A stretch of 64,000 nt of DNA. It comes from Paratinospora sagittata (taxonomy: Eukaryota > Streptophyta > Magnoliopsida > Ranunculales > Menispermaceae). This document shows, one piece after another, positions 54,631 to 64,000 of the stretch. Below the pieces are notes generated by a model that searched no databases, was not told where the DNA came from, and saw only the letters and a list, made by a program, of their open reading frames with translations. The stretch's first letter is position 1. Each line of letters begins with the position of its first letter. The translations under genes were made by a program, and so were the position numbers. The stretch is taken from the NCBI GenBank assembly GCA_035771175.1, contig CM069606.1, forward strand, positions 30,452,816 to 30,516,815, given 5' to 3'.

Positions 54631-55905
54631 AAGTTCTTCAACCTAAACCTTAAGTTCTTGCAACTCTTTCGGTGCCATCCGATAAAGTGGAATGGAGATA
54701 GATTTTGTACCAGACATCAGCTCAATGAAGAAGTCAATTTTCCTCTTGGGTGGTAACCTAGGTAAATCATAAAGAAACACATCGGAAAACTCACTCACCA
54801 CTGGAATATAAGAAAACTGAATACCCTAATCCTTCTTCTCCAATGGCCTAATACTAGCCATGAGCGCAGCGTCTACATTAGTAGCCAGCCTGCCTTGGGT
54901 AGGTGGTCTGGTAGTAGTCATACCTCGGTAAAAAAATGATGGCCGCCCAGGGATCTGAAATACAATCTGCTTATGAAAGCAATCCACTTGGGCGGGATAC
55001 ACCGCCAACCAGTCCATACCCAAAATAACATCAAAATCGATGAACTCTAACACCCTAAGGTTCACAATCATCTCTAGTTCCTCATATTTGACAACACAAT
55101 TCATACAAATCATATCTGGGTAGATTCTCTCACCCGTAGCTATACTCAAAATCAAAGGTGTACTAGCTCTAACAACATGCAATTTAATTCTATTTACCAC
55201 ATGTACAGATATGAATGATAAAGTAGAACCTGAATCAATCAATGCATGCATCATCATATCACAGATAGAAATCATACCCTTTATCAATTTTTTGCTGGCA
55301 TCAGGATCTGGTTTAGTCACTGCCTTAGTTTGCTCCCTTGTACCAGATGCAGAAGAAATAGCTGGAGCAGAAGGTTGCCTCGACATAGGAAATTGATTAG
55401 CCTTGTGGCCTTTCACACCACATTTGAAGCAAGTAATAACGGGTCTTGGAACTGAAGATGCAGTCTGTGACTGACTCTGTGATCTAGCTGGAGTTTGATC
55501 TCCCTTACTGTAAATTGTTGGAGCATATGTCACAGAAACGGGAGTAACAAAAAAATCAGCCCTAGAAAATCCACTACTAGTCTCGGGTTTCTTGCTATTA
55601 TCCCAAAACTTCTTATTCCACATTTTCTTTTTCTTTTCTGAAGATGAAGAAGATGAATCGGAAGGAAATACAGGTACTGGTGGAATAGTCGTCGTCTTAG
55701 ATCTTGCTGCAGTCTCAAAATCCATGGCTTGTGTCAAGGCCTGATCATAAGTCGACACACCAGCCAATGCTAAACCCTGTCGTATCTGATCCTGAAAACC
55801 ATCTCGAAGTCTTGTCATCCTCAATGCATCGGTAGGAACTAACTCTGGAGCAAAAAATGAGAGTCTATTAAATTCATGCTCGTACTCTCGAACTGATCTA
55901 CTACC
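54631..55905 (-). pseudogene. gag-pol: gag zinc knuckle and protease, second chromovirus
   Basis: An open frame of 332 codons (54826-55824) holds MRMTRLRDGFQDQIRQGLAL of the Gag C-terminal capsid, a Ser/Lys-rich linker, and the knuckle CFKCGVKGHKANQF. The last cysteine of that knuckle is replaced by phenylalanine. The protease has active site ALIDSGSTLSFIS, followed by VILGMDWLAVYPAQVDCF. A stop at 54826-54828 separates the protease from RT. The linker to RT (54640-54820) still encodes a VPVVSEF-like segment with stops. Confidence 0.88.
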
Positions 55906-56457
55906 CTAAGTCAATTGAATAAACTCATTACGCCTCCGATCAACCTCTGACCGGGGGTAGTAAGTAGAGTAGAACAATTCCATGAATTTTTTCCAAGACT
56001 TGACCTCACCAGGAGATCTCCATGTAGTTTCCCACCATCTGTCGGTCCCATCAGCCAATTTAAATCTAGCCAAACGAACTCTATCTCTGTCTAGAGCTTG
56101 CATATCATCAAAGATGACCTCTATGCGCTAAATCCAACTCTCGGCATCCTCAAGCTTTAAACTGCTTGAAAATGTTGGAGGTTCCAGCATTTTGAAAGCT
56201 TTCATCACTTTCTCATACCGTCTTTTCTCCTTAATGTCCTCACTGGACTCAGGAATCGGTACTCTTACTTCAGCAGGAGGAGTAACAGCCATGACACCAA
56301 TACTACTAGTGCCCACACCCTGTACAACAGGTGCATCAACATGTGGCCTGTCCTGTTGCAACTTGGTAATCATCTCAAGGAGTTGAGCATTCTGCTGCTG
56401 GTGGATAGTAAACATTTCCTCTAGCCTCTTAAGCCTATCTTGATCGCTAGGGTCCAT
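55906..56457 (-). pseudogene. gag: gag N-terminal part, second chromovirus
   Basis: Starts at ATG 56457 with MDPSDQDRLKRLEEMF and a Gln-rich helix. The retrotransposon capsid domain follows with KVMKAFKMLEPPTFSSSLKL and a W-I segment. After a stop at 56128-56130 it resumes with RLARFKLADGTDRWWETTWR and FYSTYYPRSEVDRRRNEFIQLT, ending in a TAG at 55906. The true protein would continue into the zinc-knuckle frame. About 220 bases of leader separate the start from the primer site. Confidence 0.88.
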
Positions 56458-56658
56458 TGTTAACCCTGATTTTGCCCTTTTTCAGTAAACTGAAATTTTC
56501 AATGGGCAAAAAGAAATGCATCAAGCAAGGTAGCATACAATGGATAACATTAATCATAATCTAACTACCCATATAATACCCATACAATCAATATATAACA
56601 TTAGAAGGCTTTTATCTTTCTTAAAGTTTTTATAACTTGAACGTAGGTATTCTAAACT

Positions 56659-56675
56659 TCACGCTCTGATACCAA
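56659..56675 (-). other. Primer binding site, initiator-Met type, second chromovirus
   Basis: In element sense TTGGTATCAGAGCGTGA begins a few bases after the 5' LTR. TGGTATCAGAGC is the initiator-Met tRNA complement. Confidence 0.85.
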
Positions 56676-56678
56676 TAT

Positions 56679-57675
56679 TATCGCGACCCCTCCCCGGGTG
56701 ACGTCACGACCGGCACAGTACCCCAGATAATGCCACAATCCGACAAAACCAATAGCACTGATAAGCCTCTACGCGGAAAGTACCAAAGAAACTCAAATAC
56801 AAAATCTGTATATGATCAAGATAATCGAATCAATAATGGATTAATACATCAACATCTGAAATATGATGTCATGTGATCCATAAAATTATCATAAGATTCA
56901 ATTATCCTAAATATCAACATGGATCTCCAAAATAAAATTTCATCATTCTTCTGATTATCATATAGAATCTAAAATCCATCACTAACTATGTTTTATATAC
57001 AATAGTATATGTGATAGTTATATACAAAAATAAGAGATCAAAACATTTAGATCTAGTTCCCAAGTCTCCAAATTTACAAGTCAAAACTTACTTTCAAAAG
57101 ACGAAAAAGACGGCTAAACTCGCTCTAAGCCTTGCCCTTTTTTTTATGATCTGGACCTGAAAGAAAATAGGGAAAAATGAGATGAGCTCAACTAGCTCAG
57201 TGAATATTTTTCACAGTAATCTCCACATATGCATTTATGTAAAACATGTTTGTTACTTGAAATAACATTGATAAATTTAAATGCATCAATGAAATATATG
57301 ATACATGCTTCAAAACTAAAGATATGGTTATGCATCATTTTCATAAAAGATATGTAGAAAAGCCTCAACAGGAGGTCACATCAGGATAACATTGCTTACA
57401 CTTCCCCCATTGCGCCATGGGTTCAGACCAGCATGTTACCCAACTAATCCTTCTACCCTTACATTCCTCAGTGATTCAAAAAGTCCTTTCTACGGAGTAC
57501 CAATCTAAGTACTATGGCGGCACATTTCCTCGAAGAACAAGTAAATAGAAAGAAATCCAACACCAAGGTATTTAATCCTAAATACCTAAGGTTATTCCAA
57601 TGCATAAAATTCATGCTCATGATCATAAATACAATGCACATATATATAATAGGATGCATATCATTTAACAATTCA

Positions 57676-57711
<36 letters not shown>

Positions 57712-58927
57712 GCTATAAATGGAGAATTAAGGTGAGAAATACTCACAACCACAAAATTTTGCCTAAGTCCACAATTTTTAGCCAATTCACCAATACTTCA
57801 ATTGTGTTCACAAATCCTCATCCAATTCATAATCAACCCACTGCAAATTACACATTGCACACACACAAATGAATTCCAACACATGAATTTAATCACTTGA
57901 TCATTCAATTAATCACTAAGTATCAATAACCCATTTACCTTAGCATTTCAGTTCCTAACATGGAAATTCCAGCACATAATTCTTTAATCAAATTACTCAT
58001 TTGATCACCAAATTAACACAGAATTTCCAGCCACATAAGTTAATCAATTTAATCACTAAGCAATTTACCTAAGCATTCTTCAAATGCTCTAACATTTCCA
58101 ACACTTAAATTTCAGTCAATTACCCATCAAATTGATCAAAATACATCCTTGAACAACTTACCAATGTATTGCCCAATTTTTTAAATTTCCAGCACGCTGT
58201 TCATAATCATCACCAAATAGCCAATATCAATTCCATCATTCAAACACATCAAAATTCAAAAATTACCAATGAAATTGGGTTTCCAAATTCCTGACCCAAC
58301 AAGGTCTGGAATACCCACATCAGTCATGGAAAATCAGGGTATTAAACATCAAACTACTCACCCATGATCAAAGAATCAATCTCCCATGGTTTCAGCCAAT
58401 AGTTCACTCAATTTCCACGTGAAACCCTCACTTTCCAGCACCAATTCGAATCATAAGAAATGATTGCATGTTACATATATTGAACAAAATGAAGAGAGGA
58501 ATTCATTGATACAATTTCACACCCAGAAACCAGAGTTCTTACCTGGATTTTCAGTTAAATTCCTTCTTCTTTCTCTTCCTTTCTTCCTCAACGTTTCCTC
58601 TCTCAGATAGCAATTCTCTTCAATTGCAAGTTTAATTCTCCCAATTTCAGCTAGTTAACACGTTCAATTAGCTGCCAGCAAGCCTAAAACGTGCCCAAAA
58701 CTATCCTTAGGTGGCTTTAATTAAGGGAGGCAAGTGTTGAGCAACATGCAGAAACCGCCCAACTTTTTTCTCTTTTTTTTAATAATTTTGGGCCCACCTA
58801 GAAGCAAGTTTTTTGCACCCAAATTTTAAATTTCACTAAGTATTATAGACATCGCATACATACACAAGACCTAGAGTTGGGCATTCTTCGTCATCATGAC
58901 GTCATATGCGAAAAGTGGGTCGTTAAA
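56679..58927 (-). repeat. 5' LTR (in element sense) of the second chromovirus
   Basis: 2,249 bp. On the plus strand it runs TATCGCGACC to GGGTCGTTAAA, each end one base different from the other LTR. TGACGTCA occurs at both ends (56699-56706 and 58897-58904). An (AT)n run at 57681-57709 is much longer than in the partner LTR. Confidence 0.92.
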
Positions 58928-58932
58928 GTAAA

Positions 58933-59497
58933 GGTCATCTGAAGGAGTTTGTGAAGGACTCTAACCGATAGAGGACTCCAGAAAATGACCAAGCTGAGCT
59001 AGTGGACGAAATTAGAATGATTTTTGATGGAGACCAGATCAATACTTCTAATCGGGCAATGAAAGCTTATGTCCGAGAATCCAGGTCGGAAGTCATGAAC
59101 CTAGGGTACCAACCTGAGAAACAGAAGCGATTAGAATTTGCGAGTACCTTCACCGAAGAGGACACCTAAAACATACTTCGTCTGCATGTCAATGCCTTAG
59201 TTGGTTACGATGACCGTGGCTAACTACAAAATCCGTCTAATGTTGGTCGATAACGGCAGCTCGGCATATATCCTTTACTGGTCAGCATTTGAGAAATTAG
59301 GACTGACAAAAGATCAACTTAGCCCGTTAGATGTCCCTCTGATCGACTTCGTTGGAAATAAAATCATGTTGGAAGGAAGAATAAACTTACTAGTAACAGC
59401 TAGGGACTCAAAGCACAAGGTCACGGGCATGACCAGCTTTTTGGTGGTAAGGTGCCCTGCTGTCTACAATGCTATTATAGGGAGACCACTTCTCAAT
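58933..59497 (+). pseudogene. gag-pol: gag end and protease, second Tat element, truncated
   Basis: Resumes at GHLKEFVKDSN after the chromovirus and runs through FDGDQINTSNRAMKAYVRES and RSEVMNLGYQPEKQKR. From 59201 the protease is open: LVDNGSSAYILYWSAFEKLG, RCPAVYNAIIGRPLLNS. Similarity to the first Tat element stops abruptly after CTCAATAG at 59497, where unrelated repeat sequence begins. RT, integrase and the 3' LTR are therefore lost or displaced. A TAA occurs near 59167. Confidence 0.88.
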
Positions 59498-59630
59498 AGT
59501 TTATTGGGCGGGCCTGGATCTCTACTAGTGCCGATATTGTCCCCAACTTAACCACCTTTGGGCCCAAGTGTGTGGTTTTACTCCAAAAGGCTTCGGTACT
59601 AATGAGGGCGAGATCTCAACTTATATTCTA
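59498..59630. repeat. Unclassified repeat fragment, possibly LTR-derived
   Basis: Begins where Tat similarity ends. It contains GATATTGTCCCC, TTTGGGCCCAAGTGTGTGG and CAAAAGGCTTCGGTACTAAT, which resemble a widespread plant LTR-element terminus that I recall as GATATTGTCC...GGGCC...CAAAAGGCC. No coding sequence. Confidence 0.4.
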
Positions 59631-61400
59631 TGTCATGAACTTAGTCACCCAAGTGGGGGGGTGAATTGGGTGTCTTGGCCAATTTAGTCAATTTTATATT
59701 TTCGTATGTTGTCTTTGAATTGGTTAAAGCTTTTGTTCAAATATGTCTTGGCAAGAGATAAATACATAAATTTAAATGCAAAGACACAAGGTTTTTACGT
59801 GGTTCGGAGAACCTTTTTCCTACTCCATTCCTAAAAAACCTTCTCTAGGATTCCACTATCTCAAATTCACTTACCGAGTGTGAATCGAACCGTTACAAAT
59901 ATTTTTTTATAGGTTCAAGATAAACCTATCTTTTTACGGGCTAAGGATGAACCTTCTACTTCCTTTTGCGGGATAAGGAAGAACCTAGAATCTTTTTACC
60001 AGGCTAAAGATGAACCACTTGACCCTTTCAAGAGAAAAGGGTGAAACTACCTTTGATTCCGACCTAGGAATCTTATGTGAATCAAATTCACTTGACTTTG
60101 TTGTTTCAATCTTGAAACAAACCAAAACTCTAATTACAAATATTATCATGAAGTTCAAGATATAACAATTTTAATCAATACAGGATATGAAATTAAAGCT
60201 CATGGATTAAGAAAACTTATAACCATATACCTTTCATGTATCCATATTGCCCATTTGAATGATGTTTAAAAATGTGAATGGTTGATGCAAAAGATGAAGT
60301 GCAAGCCGATAAAAGGAAAGGTTCCCTTTGGATTTTGATTTGAAGATGATGAAGATGAAGCTTGAAATCAAAAACTCTTTCGATCACTTGAAATCTCTTG
60401 AAATGTATTTCTTCAAAGATGAAGATAGAAAGCGATTTCTTCAAAGTGATGGAACTCTCAAAAATGCTACTAGAAAAACTTGTTGAAATCACAAGAAAAC
60501 TTCAAATGATTTCTTTTAAAATGAACTTAAAAAGATTAAAGAAACTTGCATTTTTGGTAAAGATGTGGAAAACAAAATGATGTGCATAAGTTTCATATTT
60601 TGTAAAAGGTTGCTCTCAATGAGCCAAGGAGTGTATTTTTAGAAATTTAAAAATCAAAAAAGTAATGACCATGGTTTTGTACACATAAACCCATTTTTGT
60701 TCAAAATACACTAAAAAATAGCTTTTTGTTTTTGCCACGGAAACACGTTTCTCTCAGATGAAACATGTTTTTGTATGCATTTCCAGATAGTAAAATTTTA
60801 TAAATCTTGAGGAAAGACGTTACTTAAATAGGAACACATTTCTACTCGACCGAGTGAAATTTTTCACTAAGTCCAAATAGGAAACGTGTTTCCCAAACAG
60901 GAAATGCGTTTTTGCAATACACAAAAATTTAAACATGTTTTTCTTGATAATTTTCTAACTAAAACATGTTTTCATGATAAACTAATAAATACAATTGTAT
61001 GAACTTTAAAACATTGTAATTAAGATATTTTTGAAATCAACACCCAAATCAAAATCATTTTGATCAAATAATCAAATTTTGACTTTTATGAAAACTGACG
61101 ACTTATCAAAATAAGTATGATTTTCAAAATCATTTTAAAACATATGCTTGACTTTGGAAATAAATAAGCAATATAAAGGCAAGAATGATTACAAACTAAT
61201 TCTACTTATACTTGTAAGCTCTCATCCTTTATCATCGAGTCAACTCGTCCAAGCTTTTGACTTTGACTATGTTTAATCCACTTGAGTTGACTTTTGAGAT
61301 CACTTGAATCTTGTATTGACCTTTTGACTTATCGTTGGTCTCAATTCAACCATGAACACCATGGTTATATTGTTTGTTAGTATCAAAACACTTAAGAGAA
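59631..61400 (-). mobile_element. Solo LTR of a SIRE-like copia family, reverse orientation
   Basis: TTCTA borders both sides (59626-59630 and 61401-61405). The left end, read on the minus strand, carries CACCCAATTCACCCCCC, then ACTTGGGTGAC, as at the end of the solo LTR at 4169. The other end reads CTTAAGTGTTTTGATACTAACAAAC, the usual beginning of SIRE-type LTRs. Inside are ACGTGGTTCGGAGAACC near 59795 and a four-unit copy of the CCCGTAAAAGGA minisatellite. No primer site or coding region, so it is a solo LTR. The minus-strand start is TT where TG is expected, so that border is slightly uncertain. Confidence 0.68.
59920..60055. repeat. Minisatellite in the reverse solo LTR
   Basis: About four units of 30-33 bp with TTTTTACGGGCTAAGGATGA, TTTTGCGGGATAAGGAAGAA or TTTTTACCAGGCTAAAGATG. 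These are the reverse complement of the repeat unit at 3655-3930. Confidence 0.72.
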
Positions 61401-61405
61401 TTCTA

Positions 61406-62323
61406 AGTGAAAAACCCATACTTATTCATGTGAGACTATTATTTCAGTCCACGCATACTCAACATATATAACAATAATGAAAATTAAAAACAACAATCTA
61501 ACATTAAATTTAAATTAAATAGGAATGAAAATAAAGCAGTTAAATAAAGAAAAAGAAAACAGTAAATGACAATAAATGAATAAGAAAAAGAGACAGAGAA
61601 ACATTAATTATTGGAAATAAAATGAACTTCGTTAATGTAAAAAGAAACTTATAAAAGCTTGAAACCCTTCGGCAAATGTTACTTTAACGAAAGATTGAAT
61701 TAACTACTGGAAATCAAATCGAACCTAAAAACGAAAAATGTAAATGAAAACCAAAGTAGAGATGAGATGGTCTGGTCTCTTAGGTTCCCATTTTATATAG
61801 TTGATTTGTTTCCAAAATAACTATTTGTACATTTAATTCAAAGATTCCATTGTCCCCAAATCTACGATAAAATCAACCCAAATCAAGCACCTTCTTAATT
61901 CATAAGATTTTCAGAAAATTCAAAAATATTAAAATGATGGTGCAATCTTAGGTGGGAAAATCTTTCCATTTTCTTCAACTTGATTTCTTGATTTTTTTTA
62001 TCATTTTGACATGTGGAACCTTCTTCTTGGCTACAACTGAGTTGGGAGCAATTCCATGTGGCATATAATTCTTTATCTAATATTTTAAAATTAATTTTGG
62101 ATCTAAAAAATACCTTAAAAGAGACTAAGTGAAGCATCAAAATATATTTTATAAAAATAAATCATTTAAAACAATTGTCCAATGTTCTTTGGAAAAGTGA
62201 TATTTATGACCTTTGAAATATAAAATTATTTTCAACTAAATTTTTTTTTTAAATATTGACAACCTAATTTATAATGAATCCAAAGAAAATGTAAGACAAA
62301 AATATTTTTTCCAAAAAACACTT
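61406..62323. other. AT-rich intergenic stretch
   Basis: No gene recognised. GAGATGGTCTGGTCTCTTAG near 61768, before TTTTATATAG, has the look of an LTR promoter region in reverse, but I cannot support it further. Confidence 0.5.
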
Positions 62324-62335
62324 TTAAATAGCCTT

Positions 62336-62460
62336 TTTTTTATTATCGAGATTCCGGCGCCCAAGTGATGTCCTCCTTCAGCTTCGCGGCGAAACTAATT
62401 CACTTGGACTCGAGGTAACTGTCGAGCGCTGAAACGAGGACCTCTCCCAACGGGAACTTC
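62336..62460 (-). mobile_element. SINE-like insertion
   Basis: 125 bp bordered by TTAAATAGCCTT on both sides (62324-62335 and 62461-62472), a perfect 12-bp target duplication. The left end is a T run, that is a poly(A) tail on the minus strand. In that sense it reads GTTGGGAGAGGTCCTCGTTT, then CAGCGCTCGACAGTTACC, with a degraded B-box-like segment, and ends GGAATCTCGATAATAAAAAA. The sharp GC contrast with the flanks supports insertion by reverse transcription. Confidence 0.68.
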
Positions 62461-62549
62461 TTAAATAGCCTTGCTATACCAAAAAGAGAGTGAATGGGAG
62501 ATAACCAGAACAAGCACAGACACCACAAAAGGAATTAGCAAGAAAATTG

Positions 62550-62960
62550 ACTCAAGCCCCCACTAGGGAATTAAAAAACCAAACTCGGCCATGACCCTAG
62601 CTTAGGAGAGGGGTCTCAACCATGATCTCAGCCCCCCTCCCTTGACCATGGCCGAGGGGAGCCTCCTCAGCTGTGGCTGAGGCCCTTCTTTTCAGTCACA
62701 ATTGAGGCCCAATTGGCCTTAGCCGAGATGACTTTCTCAGCCACGCCCGAGTTTCCCCTCTCAGTCACGACTGAGGGGACACTTCAACCTTGGTCGGATC
62801 CCCCCTTGGCCATGACCGAGCCCTTACCTCGAGCACAGCCAAGGGGCTTGCCACAATCATGATTGGGACCTCACATTTGTTCCTGTCGGTGCTCATCTCC
62901 TAGCTACAACCGGGAGTTCCCTAGCCACGACCAGGTCTTCATACGATCAAACCAACACGA
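62550..62960. repeat. Array of short palindromes, consensus near CTCAGCCAYGRCTGAGG
   Basis: About a dozen degenerate copies of a 16-18-bp palindrome spaced roughly 30-40 bp apart. Examples: CCTCAGCTGTGGCTGAGG (62665-62682), CTCAGTCACGACTGAG (62760-62775), GGCCATGACCGAG near 62810. The outer CTCAG/CTGAG or CTCGG/CCGAG halves and the inner CCAYGRC vary together in several copies. It is GC-rich in an AT-rich neighbourhood and precedes a TATA box, so it may be the U3 part of an LTR. Confidence 0.65.
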
Positions 62961-63060
62961 ATCTCGATGTGTGAGATCTCCCATCCATCCTTGATAAGGA
63001 AAACTCTTAAATGCCATATTGCAATTAATGTTCATAATAAATGTGACGGATCCACCCCAC

Positions 63061-63068
63061 TATAAAAG
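63061..63068 (+). promoter_or_regulatory. TATA box of an LTR-like promoter
   Basis: CCCCACTATAAAAGGACC, a strong TATA context about 100 bases downstream of the palindrome array and upstream of a Tat pol fragment. It probably belongs to an LTR of a truncated gypsy element; no second LTR is present. Confidence 0.5.
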
Positions 63069-63179
63069 GACCATCATTTCACTTGAAAAAGGTATGCTCT
63101 ATGCTCCAATTCTCTACACTTTTATTTCTTTTCCACAAAGACTAATTTAAGCATTGGAGTGTTTTTGGTGACACCATTC

Positions 63180-63467
63180 GATGCCACCACCATTTTTCAG
63201 GTGAAACGCAGGGTGATCAATCAGAGACGACTTAGCTTGGAGAAGGAGACTCATTAGTTTGTGTCAGCCAGTTTCATCACCAACATCGCTAGGATGAGAT
63301 TTTTGGTTGAACTACCTAGAGAGCTTGGGCAGTCAACCAGAATAGGAGCAAACATTGAACCCGCCCACAAAGAATATTTAGTCAAATCTTTGTTACATAA
63401 CCTGGACATGTTCGTCTGGTTGCACAGTGACATGTCGGGTATCCCATCTGAGATCACGTGTTCTCCC
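63180..63467 (+). pseudogene. pol: Tat-type gypsy pol fragment between protease and RT
   Basis: RELGQSTRIGANIEPAHKEY and LLHNLDMFVWLHSDMSGIPSE match the conserved linker before RT in Tat elements, normally T-T-x-I-G-x-x-L and L-x-x-N-x-D-x-F-A-W-x-x-x-D-M-P-G-I. The open frame is 63261-63515, but similarity ends near 63467 where a hAT-like piece begins. The upstream frame has a stop near 63253. It is not obviously part of the element ending at 59497, since LTR-like sequence precedes it. Confidence 0.75.
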
Positions 63468-63469
63468 AA

Positions 63470-63732
63470 TTATCTTCTTCTTCTTCTTCTTCATTCTTCA
63501 TTACTATTAGCATGACATTTTTATTTTAATTTTATAAAATGCATACTTTACCACCATATTTTTAAAAAGCATGCAAGTACGGACAAAATCGGGCTATCTG
63601 GTTTATAAAACATATATGTATGGTCAAACATTACTTAATGTTTGTTTCTCAAACTGGGCTTAGAATGGATATGCCATATATTTGTTAGTATAAGGCAATG
63701 TCCATACCCGTACACGATTTTTTGCCACCCCT
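63470..63732. mobile_element. Truncated second copy of the hAT-like element
   Basis: Matches the right half of 37261-37699: CTTCATTACTATT, ACTTTACCACCATATTTTTAAAAA, GACAAAATCGGG, GGCAATGTCC and the terminal TTTTTGCCACCCCTAA. The left terminal repeat is missing, and a (CTT)n run marks that border. Confidence 0.68.
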
Positions 63733-64000
63733 AATTTTAACTATATCTTCATATCTTAAAAAAGCCATTTTTTTATCTTTCTTCTTCATAATTCTCTTAT
63801 CTAGCTATATACAAATATATAATATAAGTAAAATACTTTACAATATTTAATTTTTTAATTAAAATAATTTTAATTTTTTTTGTAAATGTAATTAATTTTT
63901 CAATTGAAGCATTCTATCAAGTTTAATATTATTTTATTAAATTGTGTCAAAAAAATAATATTGGATAGGTACGAGAATATGTCAACATTTATATAAATAA
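63733..64000. other. AT-rich end of window
   Basis: No gene or repeat recognised; many T and A runs. Confidence 0.6.

Larger units (their letters stand above)
49629..58927 (-). mobile_element. Chromovirus (Tekay/del-like gypsy) nested in Tat gag, recognisable gag-pol
   Basis: LTRs at 49629-51862 and 56679-58927 on a minus-strand element, flanked by GTAAA (49624-49628 and 58928-58932). Removal rejoins ETLICK to GHLKEF of the Tat gag. In element sense the order is gag, zinc knuckle, protease, RT, RNase H, integrase and chromodomain, the chromovirus arrangement. The primer site is of initiator-Met type. The LTRs look alike over most of their length, with scattered substitutions and a microsatellite length difference. 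Stops and frameshifts in gag, RT and integrase make it inactive. Confidence 0.92.

Noticed and set aside
60217..60580. Lys/Ser-rich ORFs on both strands
   Set aside because: They fall inside the solo LTR and consist of GAAGATGA-type low-complexity sequence.

Overview
This is plant nuclear DNA, almost certainly from a eudicot. Every recognisable coding sequence belongs to a transposable element or a relic of one: Ty1/copia, Ty3/gypsy Tat-type and chromovirus LTR elements, L1-type LINEs, SINE-like pieces and small DNA-transposon derivatives. The only host-gene sequence I recognise is a fragment of a plant serpin exon, and it lies inside a LINE insertion. The species cannot be named from the sequence.

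Layout. 1-10462: a decayed SIRE-like Ty1/copia element (5' LTR cut by the window edge). A 2.7-kb solo LTR of a related family sits in its gag (1437-4169, target duplication GTGGT). 10463-11460: 3' part of a LINE, into which the copia element appears to have inserted. 11840-12397: an Emigrant-like (pogo) MITE. 12616-20090: a complete L1-clade LINE on the minus strand with both ORFs open (731 and 1393 aa), flanked by an 11-bp target duplication. Its 5' end carries a serpin fragment between inverted repeats. 20102-25645: AT-rich sequence with a short hAT-like MITE, a SINE-like piece and a repeat-bounded segment. 25651-36090: a full-length Tat-type gypsy element on the minus strand (duplication ATAGA). 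It has an additional gene on the opposite strand, with its own TATA box and three frame-preserving introns. 37261-37699: a hAT-like element.

37819-59497: a second, truncated Tat-type element on the plus strand. Its gag is split by two chromoviruses. One, at 39848-49247 (plus strand, duplication ACATC), has a heavily eroded interior but LTRs that are nearly identical over most of their length. The other, at 49629-58927 (minus strand, duplication GTAAA), still shows gag, PR, RT, RNase H, INT and chromodomain. After a short repeat fragment comes a solo LTR of a SIRE-like family (59631-61400, minus strand), then a SINE-like insertion (62336-62460, 12-bp duplication), an array of short palindromes, a TATA-containing LTR-like stretch, a Tat pol fragment and a truncated second copy of the hAT-like element.

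How it fits together. Nesting gives a relative order: the second Tat element was in place before the two chromoviruses, the copia element before the solo LTR in its gag, and the first LINE before the copia element. Nearly all pol genes are dead. The exception is the LINE at 12616-20090, whose ORFs keep the endonuclease, RT and RNase H residues I could check. The two most unusual structures are the spliced antisense gene of the first Tat element and the serpin sequence with inverted repeats at the LINE 5' end. Identity statements are by eye; I could not run alignments.
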